A stretch of 64,000 bases of DNA from Candidatus Thiodiazotropha sp. (ex Codakia rugifera) (GTDB lineage Bacteria > Pseudomonadota > Gammaproteobacteria > Chromatiales > Chromatiaceae). Every line of letters starts with the position of its first letter. Positions within the stretch are counted from its first letter, which is position 1. Location of the stretch: positions 38,455 to 102,454 of the forward strand of contig JAHXHN010000006.1 of assembly GCA_025656675.1 (NCBI GenBank), given 5' to 3'. The position numbers and the translations under genes were made by a program. The notes below the pieces were generated by a model. It was given only the letters and a program-made list of their open reading frames with translations, was not told where the DNA came from and did not search any database. Shown piece by piece: positions 57,886 to 64,000 of this stretch.

Positions 57886-58584
57886 TTAATGAAGACAGCA
57901 CTTTGCGAATGGTTTACCACTACCGCAGGGACAGGGGTCTTCAGCACGCGCTTGAGTTGCCATATCCTCAGTGAGTTCAACCGGGTCGTCGAATTCCTGT
58001 CTCTCCTGCCAAAAACCATGAATTTTTCTGGCTGCCAGCGGGATCGCCTCCTGCAGAGAGATGACTTCATCATCATTCATTTGATCAAGTAGATCCCATC
58101 CATGCCTATCACTGAAAAGCAGAATGGGCTGAAGCAGCTCAAATACCTCGTCACCACCCTTATCCCATGCATCAGGACAGAGTGATAGACCTTTCATGTA
58201 ACCCAGACACCACTCATCGACGATGGTATATTTCTGCCCATCGACCTCTCGCTCATTAAAGATGGGCTGAAAATCAAACGAGTCATCCATCAAGGCGGAG
58301 ACAATGCCGTTAAAGTGTCGAATTAGCAGCGCAAAGACCTTTTCAAACGCCTCTGGCGTTACCCAGTCCGGCTCATCATCACCCCAGATGAGCGGCAGCC
58401 ACTGAGTGGGAGAAACAGTCTCAGGACCACTGACGATGGCCGTGAAGTAGCCATCCAGCTCTGCTAATCCCAATAGCCCCTCATCTTTACCCTCAAAATA
58501 GCCCTCCTCATCAACACGATCGTATAAAAAGCTGTCCAGCTCATCCATTTCAGTATCATTAAGCGGCTGGGTGAGATGCTTCAT
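57886..58584 (-). CDS. YecA/YgfB (UPF0149) family protein with SEC-C zinc motif
   Basis: 232 residues. The UPF0149 body is seen in LNDTEMDELDSFLYDRV, LLGLAELDGYFTAIVSGPE and DEWCLGYMKGLSLCPDAWD. The extreme C-terminus DPCPCGSGKPFAKCCLH is a classic SEC-C metal-binding motif (as in SecA tails). E. coli YecA, of the same make-up, associates with ribosomes and SecA-related targeting. Its specific role here is not established. It is followed downstream by a 122-residue gene of unknown function. Confidence 0.93.
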   Translation of the reverse strand: MKHLTQPLNDTEMDELDSFLYDRVDEEGYFEGKDEGLLGLAELDGYFTAIVSGPETVSPTQWLPLIWGDDEPDWVTPEAFEKVFALLIRHFNGIVSALMDDSFDFQPIFNEREVDGQKYTIVDEWCLGYMKGLSLCPDAWDKGGDEVFELLQPILLFSDRHGWDLLDQMNDDEVISLQEAIPLAARKIHGFWQERQEFDDPVELTEDMATQARAEDPCPCGSGKPFAKCCLH

Positions 58585-58631
58585 AGATGACTCCTATGCC
58601 ATGTGGAGCGTAAATTGTGTTGACGACATCA

Positions 58632-59300
58632 TTAACGCTCCTGCAGATCATCAATACGCGCTTTGAGGTTATCCAACTGCTCCTGCATTTCCAGCAACAT
58701 CATTTCAAGTTGATCTATTCGTTCGAGCTGGTCTAATGGTTGATGCGACTCAACTGCAGATGTCGCTGTCTGTGCCTCAACACCTGCCACTTCTCCACAA
58801 AACAGATGCGCATAGCGCGACTCTCGCTTTCCCGGCTCACGAGCCAAGCGCACCACAAAGGGCCCCTCCTCCCGCTGCATGAGTCCATTCAGAACCGCCT
58901 CTGTCTCATGCACATCAGAGAACTGGCAAAGGCGGTTGGTGCGGGTGCGTAATTCACCGGGAGTCTGAGGCCCCCGTAACAGCATGACACAGAGAATCCC
59001 CAGCTCCTGATCAGAAAATTCCAGTGAACCAAATCCGCTATTGCAGAAACGATGCTGGTATTTGGCCACCCGGCTGCCAAAACCGGTACGATCACTGACC
59101 AGGTGCTTCTTCTTTAGCTCATCAAGCAAATTTTGCGTATCCATTTCGCTCAGCTGCAACACTGGATCACGGCTGCTTTTCTGGTTACAGGCACTGGTCA
59201 AAGCACTGAGTGAAAGTGGATATTGATCAGGTGTAGTGATCTCCTTTTCAATCAGACAGCCAATGACACGCGCTTCTAATGGGGTAATCTCAATTCGCAT
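58632..59300 (-). CDS. yceH: YceH family protein (DUF480)
   Basis: 222 residues. Tandem winged-helix-like DUF480 fold: ITPLEARVIGCLIEKEITTP, DQYPLSLSALTSACNQKSSR, LGILCVMLLRGPQTPGELRT and EAVLNGLMQREEGPFVVRLA. A C-terminal coiled-coil segment (LDQLERIDQLEMMLLEMQEQ) matches the family. Function unknown; probably DNA- or protein-binding. It is 47 bp upstream of the YecA-type gene in the same direction and may be cotranscribed. Confidence 0.95.
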   Translation of the reverse strand: MRIEITPLEARVIGCLIEKEITTPDQYPLSLSALTSACNQKSSRDPVLQLSEMDTQNLLDELKKKHLVSDRTGFGSRVAKYQHRFCNSGFGSLEFSDQELGILCVMLLRGPQTPGELRTRTNRLCQFSDVHETEAVLNGLMQREEGPFVVRLAREPGKRESRYAHLFCGEVAGVEAQTATSAVESHQPLDQLERIDQLEMMLLEMQEQLDNLKARIDDLQER

Positions 59301-59377
59301 AGGACCTGTACATCACTATTGTCGTGTTATCGCAGCAAGTGCTCATCCATAAATGCACACATAATTATTATAACCAG

Positions 59378-59447
59378 GTCATCCTGACCCATGTCGGGAT
59401 CCAGGGGCTTGAACGACTTACTGGATTCCGGGATGGATCGGAATGAC
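59378..59447. repeat. 70-bp imperfect palindromic repeat
   Basis: GTCATCCTGACCCATGTCGG at the left pairs with a right arm ending CGGAATGAC; each arm also carries a GGATCCAG / CTGGATTCC pair. It resembles the dispersed palindromes that are common between bacterial genes. A related, more decayed copy lies at about 55866-55938. Confidence 0.65.
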
Positions 59448-59576
59448 AAGTTATGTTGTGCTTGGGCGGACATTAATAATCTATGGTTATCGCACACTAT
59501 CATTTGGTTTGTCGATAGCACTAACTCATTTGGTAGAATCCATACAATATAGTTCAGCAATTCGTATCAACTGCTC

Positions 59577-61043
59577 ATGTTGCCTTTCACTGCTTATTTC
59601 AACCCTCTTTTTCAACCGGCTACAGATCACCGCCTGGTAGGCTGGCTGTTTCTGCGCCTGCTTGCCCTGATCTATCTGGTCGCATTTGCCTCCCTGGCAG
59701 GGCAGATTACAGGCTTGGTTGGCGATGAAGGTATTCTACCTTTGAGTGAACACTTCAACCTGGCTTCACGCCATTTTGGGGAACATTCCTGGTTATGGTT
59801 CCCCGCTATCTTCTGGTGGACGGGCAGCAGTGATACAGCGCTGCAGAGCACAGCGTTGCTGGGAGTACTGTTCTCTCTGGTATTGCTGATAGGGCGTTGG
59901 GAAAGATTGTCACTGATTATCCTCTTTATTCTCTACCTCTCGCTCTATCACGCCGGTCAGGTATTCACCAATTTTCAATGGGACACGCTATTGCTGGAGG
60001 CAGGTTTCCTTGCCATTTTTTTAGTCGGCGGCGCCAACATGCTGTTGATCTTTTTATTTGACTGGCTGCTGTTTCGACTGCGTTTCATGTCAGGCTTGTT
60101 CAAATTAGTCAGCGGCGATCCCGCCTGGTCCGGTTTCACCGCACTCAATCACTATTTTGAAACTCAACCGCTGCCCCACATCGGGGCCTGGTATGCCCAT
60201 CAGCTACCGGAGTTGATACTCAAGGCGGGTGTTGGGCTGACACTGTTCAGTGAATTGATTGTGCCGTTTTTTATCTTTTTGCCACGCCGGTATCGACTGT
60301 TCGCTGCAAGTATCACCATCTTGATGCAGTTACTGATCATCGCTACCAGTAACCATAACTTCATCAACCTGCTTACGATCGTACTGTGTCTGTTTCTCCT
60401 GGATGACAAGGTAGTCGGGCGTCTGTTGCCAGGTGGACTGAGGCAACGATTACAGGCAACGGATCCATCGCCTGGTAAAACCCGTACTTCTCTGATTGTT
60501 CTGGCCTGCCTGCTTATCATACCGACAAGTCTGATTGGCGTTACGACACAAATTATGGGGCAACCAGCACCACAAGCACTTCAACAGTTCTCCGAATCTG
60601 TGCGACGATTGGGTATCGGCCATATATACCACATCTTCCCAACTATGCAGGATCAGCGATATGAACTTGTTATCCAGGGATCTGATGATGGCCATACATG
60701 GCATACTTATGAATTCAAATATAAACCGGGCGACCCATCTCGAGCACCGGAAGTCATTATTCCTCATCAACCGCGACTGGACTGGATGATCTGGTTTGTA
60801 CCCACCCAGCAAGCCGTTCAAATGAATTGGTTTGGTCGTTTCATGGAGCGGTTGCATCAGGGATCAGCCACTGTCACTCGACTATTGGAAATAAATCCCT
60901 TCCCCGAGGCCCCACCCCGCTATTTGCGGGTGAGTGCCTTTCGCTATCATTTCTCCAGTGCGAAAGAGAAAGAACAGCGTGGTCATTGGTGGCGGATGGA
61001 ATATCTGGGTCAGTTTCCACAGATCGAGCCTAGAAGACCCTAG
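59577..61043 (+). CDS. Lipase maturation factor-like membrane protein
   Basis: 488 residues. Six or more transmembrane helices in the first 330 residues, then a soluble C-terminal domain (ELVIQGSDDGHTWHTYEFKY, then KPGDPSRAPEVIIPHQPRLD and WMIWFVP). FTNFQWDTLLLEAGFLAIFL, LFKLVSGDPAWSGFTALNHYFETQPLP and RMEYLGQF are typical of the lipase maturation factor (LMF1) family. Bacterial members are inner-membrane proteins of unknown role. The ATG has no good ribosome site. No lipase gene lies nearby. Confidence 0.9.
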   Translation: MLPFTAYFNPLFQPATDHRLVGWLFLRLLALIYLVAFASLAGQITGLVGDEGILPLSEHFNLASRHFGEHSWLWFPAIFWWTGSSDTALQSTALLGVLFSLVLLIGRWERLSLIILFILYLSLYHAGQVFTNFQWDTLLLEAGFLAIFLVGGANMLLIFLFDWLLFRLRFMSGLFKLVSGDPAWSGFTALNHYFETQPLPHIGAWYAHQLPELILKAGVGLTLFSELIVPFFIFLPRRYRLFAASITILMQLLIIATSNHNFINLLTIVLCLFLLDDKVVGRLLPGGLRQRLQATDPSPGKTRTSLIVLACLLIIPTSLIGVTTQIMGQPAPQALQQFSESVRRLGIGHIYHIFPTMQDQRYELVIQGSDDGHTWHTYEFKYKPGDPSRAPEVIIPHQPRLDWMIWFVPTQQAVQMNWFGRFMERLHQGSATVTRLLEINPFPEAPPRYLRVSAFRYHFSSAKEKEQRGHWWRMEYLGQFPQIEPRRP

Positions 61044-61049
61044 GTCTGG

Positions 61050-61262
61050 TTAATCAGTGGAATCAGATTGAACATTTATGCGGGAGAGTATCTTTTCGGC
61101 TTTGACGACCAAATCCCTGATATCGCGAATAGTCGCCTCGATGGCGAAGTGTTTAATACCATAGATACAATCGCCCTTGAATTCGGCCTGGAATCCACTG
61201 CGATGGGTGATCAGACCCTTTTCAGAATCGATCTGCCACTCATTCCCGTCATTTTCTTGCAT
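61050..61262 (-). CDS. Uncharacterised small protein, about 70 residues
   Basis: Start chosen at the ATG at 61262, because AGGA lies about eight bases upstream. The frame is open to 61295. The product (MQENDGNEWQIDSEKGLITH, then RSGFQAEFKGDCIYGIKHFA) is polar, alpha/beta, and has no signal or membrane part. It is convergent with the lipase-maturation-factor gene, with six bases between the stops. Family not recognised. Confidence 0.5.
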   Translation of the reverse strand: MQENDGNEWQIDSEKGLITHRSGFQAEFKGDCIYGIKHFAIEATIRDIRDLVVKAEKILSRINVQSDSTD

Positions 61263-61355
61263 CGAAAAAATCCTTGTCTGGAATGAAATCATCATATCGC
61301 CAAGCAGCCGGATATTAACACCAATGCCCTATAAAAGACGTCTTAGAATGAGGGT

Positions 61356-61700
61356 TTATGGATCCAACGGTAGGAAAAAGAAGACGAACCGTCCCTGCTC
61401 GATATCAATCATCAACCGTGCCCCATGATGGACCCCGTAATCCACATAGCCTGGGGTTGCGCTTGCCTGATGACACTCACTGGCATGTTGGGGTGACTCG
61501 AAATCACGGTCCCGGTCGTACCAGGAGAGCAACATATTTTCTCCCAAATAACGTTCCGCCTCCTGCTTTGCCAATTCCATGGCCTCCAGATAGTCCGAAA
61601 CGGGGGGAGTTGGTTCAAGTTGTAACTGCTCGACAACACTGAGGTCTGTCGGCTGGGGAATGGGACAGGCGGGTACTCCATCTTTGTCATCCTGGCGCAT
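61356..61700 (-). CDS. Small conserved protein, AF1514/DUF5619-like
   Basis: 114 residues. The core SWYDRDRDFESPQHASECHQ followed by PGYVDYGVHHGARLMIDIEQ and GRFVFFFL resembles a small family I know as AF_1514 or DUF5619, whose function is not known. No signal peptide or membrane segment. The conserved Cys/His pair in SECHQ might bind metal. The identification is from memory of the motif and needs a profile search. Confidence 0.6.
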   Translation of the reverse strand: MRQDDKDGVPACPIPQPTDLSVVEQLQLEPTPPVSDYLEAMELAKQEAERYLGENMLLSWYDRDRDFESPQHASECHQASATPGYVDYGVHHGARLMIDIEQGRFVFFFLPLDP

Positions 61701-61865
61701 AAAACCCTGCTCGATCCCATTGGTTGATAGTAAGTGGCTATTTTATACTAGCTTCCATCCAGAAATACTGAGAAATTCAACACTGAGCTCACCACGGTAC
61801 TCACCAGGGTGTGATGCATAAAGACAGTTAAAATGTAGGTAGCTGATAAACAGAGAGAAAATCAA

Positions 61866-62213
61866 ATGGTAAAACTCTATGGCATCCCTAATTGCGACAC
61901 CATGAAAAAGGCCCGTCAATGGCTGAACGATCAGGGCATCACCTACGAATTCCATGACTATAAAAAAGTCGGAATCGATGAGAATCAACTGCGTAATTGG
62001 GTCGAAACTCTCGGCTGGGAGGTTCTATTGAACCGCCGCGGTATGATGTGGCGCAAGCTGGATGACTCGGTAAAAACCGCGATTGACGAGGAGAGTGCCA
62101 TCCAGGTGATGTTACAGACACCCTCAATCATCAAACGCCCGCTGCTTGATGATGGGAAATCACTGCATGTGGGGTTTAAAGCGGAACAATACGCTAAGTT
62201 ATTCAGTTTGTAG
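61866..62213 (+). CDS. ArsC/Spx-family reductase, YffB type
   Basis: 115 residues. Thioredoxin-like ArsC fold with VKLYGIPNCDTMKKARQWLN (single Cys at the NCDTMKK motif) and ITYEFHDYKKVGI. IKRPLLDDGKSLHVGFKAEQY at the C-terminus matches YffB/Spx-like proteins. YffB may act as a glutathione-dependent thiol reductase; arsenate reduction is not expected. It is 66 bp upstream of dapL, as in many proteobacteria where it lies beside the lysine (dap) genes. Confidence 0.93.
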   Translation: MVKLYGIPNCDTMKKARQWLNDQGITYEFHDYKKVGIDENQLRNWVETLGWEVLLNRRGMMWRKLDDSVKTAIDEESAIQVMLQTPSIIKRPLLDDGKSLHVGFKAEQYAKLFSL

Positions 62214-62279
62214 ACCTCCCCTCCTACTCCTGCGCAATCTCTGTATAATGGCCCGTTTTTCGGTTTCCTGAGGTGTAGC

Positions 62280-63500
62280 ATGATCAAAATCAATGAGAAC
62301 TATAAGAAACTCCAGGCTTCCTACCTGTTCTCAGATATTGCAAAGCGGGTTACCGCCTTTCAACAGGCGAATCCGGACAAGCACATCATACGTCTGGGCA
62401 TAGGTGACGTTACACGCGCCCTGCCGGATGCCTGCGTCAGGGCCTTTCATGCAGCTGTCGATGAAATGGCTAACGATGCCACCTTCCATGGTTATGGCCC
62501 GGAGCAGGGATATGACTTCCTGCGTGAAGCGATCGCCAAAGGCGACTACCAGTCCCGCGGCTGTAATATCGATGCCGAAGAAGTGTTTGTCAGCGATGGC
62601 GCTAAATGCGATTCGGGTAATTTTCAGGAGATATTCGCTAACGATATCACTGTCGCCATCCCCGATCCGGTCTATCCGGTATATGTGGATACCAACGTGA
62701 TGGCTGGTCGTACGGGTCAAGCTGAAGATGGCCGATACAGCGGACTGACCTACCTGGATGGCAATCAAGCCAATGGCTTTATACCAGATCTTCCCAGTGA
62801 ACCGGTAGACCTGATCTATCTCTGTTTTCCCAATAATCCGACCGGCGCCACTGCCACTAAGGAGCAGCTGCAACAATGGGTCGATTACGCCAGAGCCAAC
62901 AAGGCTCTGATTCTGTTTGATGCCGCCTATGAGGCATTTGTGCAGGATGAAAGTCTGCCACGCTCCATCTATGAGATCGAAGGTGCTCGACAGGTAGCTG
63001 TTGAATTTCGCAGTTTTTCCAAAACCGCCGGTTTCACCGGAACCCGATGTGCCTATACCGTCGTACCCAAGGATTGCACCGCCTACACGGCCAGTGGCGA
63101 GGCTGTCTCCATACACGACCTCTGGAACCGCCGCCATACCACCAAATTCAACAGTGTCTCCTATCCGGTGCAGAAGGCCGCTGAGGCAGTCTACAGCGAG
63201 GAAGGGCGTAGTCAGGTACAGGAATTGGTCACTTACTACCTGAAAAATGCCAAATATATCCGCGAACAGATGGAAGCCCTCGGATATGACTGCATAGGCG
63301 GCGAGAACTCTCCTTACATCTGGATTGACGCCAAGGGCGACTCCTGGACTTTTTTCGACACTTTGCTTAACAATGCGGGCGTAGTCTGTACCCCTGGCGC
63401 AGGTTTCGGAAAATGTGGTGAAGGTTATATTCGTATCAGCGCATTCAACAGCTTTGAAAATGTCCAGGATGCCATGACCAGAATCAGCGGAGCTCTCTAG
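62280..63500 (+). CDS. dapL: LL-diaminopimelate aminotransferase
   Basis: 406 residues. A class I aminotransferase with the DapL signatures [35 protein letters not shown] and [16 protein letters not shown]. The PLP lysine is Lys248 in [12 protein letters not shown]. It makes LL-diaminopimelate from tetrahydrodipicolinate in one step, replacing DapD-DapC-DapE. Its stop overlaps the lysA start by one base. A TATAAT at 62244-62249 may be its -10 hexamer. A long antisense frame (62331-63620) is not a gene. Confidence 0.96.
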   Translation: MIKINENYKKLQASYLFSDIAKRVTAFQQANPDKHIIRLGIGDVTRALPDACVRAFHAAVDEMANDATFHGYGPEQGYDFLREAIAKGDYQSRGCNIDAEEVFVSDGAKCDSGNFQEIFANDITVAIPDPVYPVYVDTNVMAGRTGQAEDGRYSGLTYLDGNQANGFIPDLPSEPVDLIYLCFPNNPTGATATKEQLQQWVDYARANKALILFDAAYEAFVQDESLPRSIYEIEGARQVAVEFRSFSKTAGFTGTRCAYTVVPKDCTAYTASGEAVSIHDLWNRRHTTKFNSVSYPVQKAAEAVYSEEGRSQVQELVTYYLKNAKYIREQMEALGYDCIGGENSPYIWIDAKGDSWTFFDTLLNNAGVVCTPGAGFGKCGEGYIRISAFNSFENVQDAMTRISGAL

Positions 63501-64000
63501 TGCCCGTATCAAAAGACTTTTCTGATCGTCTCTCTCACTCACTTGAGAGCATTGTCGAGCACTATGGCACCCCTTTTCATCTGTATGACGAAAAGGGTAT
63601 CCGTGAAACGGGTGAAGCACTCATTCAGGCATTTGCAGGCGTCGATCAGTTTCGCGAATATTTTGCCGTCAAAGCCCTGCCCAACCCTGCGATCATGAAG
63701 ATTATGCAGCGTCTGGGATTTGGCTTTGATTGCAGCTCAATTGCTGAGCTGGTATTGAGTCGGAAGATAGGCGCAAGTGGTGAGCACATCATGTTTACCT
63801 CCAACAACACCAGTGCTGCAGAGTTTGCCATCGCTGAAGCTGATGGCGGTTGCGTACTCAACCTTGACGACATTTCCCTGGTCGACAAGGTACCACATAT
63901 GCCTGAACTGATTTGTTTTCGCTACAACCCGGGAGAACGGCGTACCGGTAACAGCATTATCGGCAACCCGGTTGAATCAAAATATGGGGTTGCTCACGAT
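63500..64000 (+). CDS. lysA: Diaminopimelate decarboxylase, N-terminal part (continues past the window)
   Basis: The frame starts at a GTG that overlaps the dapL stop (TAGTG) and stays open to the window end, 167 codons. TPFHLYDEKGIRETGEAL and EYFAVKALPNPAIMKIMQRL with the PLP lysine at residue 58 identify a fold-type III decarboxylase. LGFGFDCSSIAELVLSRKIG and GGCVLNLDDISLVD follow the family. It converts meso-diaminopimelate to lysine. Coupling to dapL gives a two-gene lysine operon. An unusual sequence point is the R-x-x-T-GNS-I-I-G segment near the window edge, which cannot be judged on partial data. Confidence 0.9.
   Translation, partial: MPVSKDFSDRLSHSLESIVEHYGTPFHLYDEKGIRETGEALIQAFAGVDQFREYFAVKALPNPAIMKIMQRLGFGFDCSSIAELVLSRKIGASGEHIMFTSNNTSAAEFAIAEADGGCVLNLDDISLVDKVPHMPELICFRYNPGERRTGNSIIGNPVESKYGVAHD

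Noticed and set aside
62331-63620. Minus-strand frame of 429 codons opposite dapL
   Set aside because: It lies fully antisense to dapL, which has clear aminotransferase motifs, and the product shows no family features. Long antisense frames are common over GC-biased genes.

Overview
The window looks like a chromosomal piece of a gammaproteobacterium, probably a Chromatiales-like or sulfur-oxidiser-like lineage. The evidence is the conserved gammaproteobacterial order rsmI-lpoA-yraN-diaA-dolP, a YgiQ, YceH and YecA set close to E. coli types, a DapL-LysA lysine pathway, and an exosortase-linked exopolysaccharide (EPS) locus. No rRNA, tRNA, CRISPR array, intact insertion sequence or prophage was seen. 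Species assignment is inference.

Layout. 1-2656: the end of a Bat (aerotolerance-type) operon, with a VWA/TPR protein tail carrying a 66-bp minisatellite, then BatD. 2679-5551: an ExeA-like AAA+ ATPase with a transmembrane segment and C-terminal ankyrin repeats, preceded in the same direction by an OmpA-like lipoprotein. 6292-15702: housekeeping genes (YgiQ radical SAM, Hsp20, outer-membrane barrel, RsmI, LpoA, YraN, DiaA, DolP, GlcD-like oxidase). 15950-21318: a secreted C25 (gingipain-type) peptidase, a Crp-family regulator and a CHASE2-class III nucleotide cyclase. A cluster of TGTGA/TCACA half-sites lies just upstream of the peptidase, which suggests a local cyclic-nucleotide circuit.

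21647-55730 is a large exosortase/EPS locus. It holds genes for GDP-mannose (ManC, phosphomannomutase), dTDP-rhamnose (RfbBACD) and GDP-fucose (Gmd, Fcl); glycosyltransferases; a pyruvyltransferase-like and a sulfotransferase-like protein; a secreted glycosidase-like protein; Wzy and Wzx; a Wzz chain-length protein and BY-kinase; the TPR lipoprotein PrsT; an exosortase fused to EpsI; a VPLPA-CTERM substrate; a polyprenyl-phosphate sugar transferase; and APS kinase. ExeA-type ATPases sit at 24685-25677 and 53265-55730; the second is fused to an OmpA domain. The 36.5-46 kb core is visibly more AT-rich than its flanks, as expected of an exchanged glycan cassette. The divergent control region at 49361-50529 carries two copies of a 16-bp motif and two sigma-54-like sites.

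56256-64000: two uncharacterised proteins, YecA/SEC-C, YceH, a lipase-maturation-factor-like membrane protein, two further small proteins, a YffB/ArsC-like protein, DapL and the start of LysA.

How it fits together (inference): sugar nucleotides feed assembly of a fucose- and rhamnose-containing, possibly sulfated and pyruvylated polymer. It would be primed by the WcaJ-like transferase and handled by Wzx/Wzy/Wzz with the tyrosine kinase, while the exosortase processes a co-produced VPLPA-CTERM protein. Several inverted-repeat (MITE-like) elements are scattered in the intergenic spaces.
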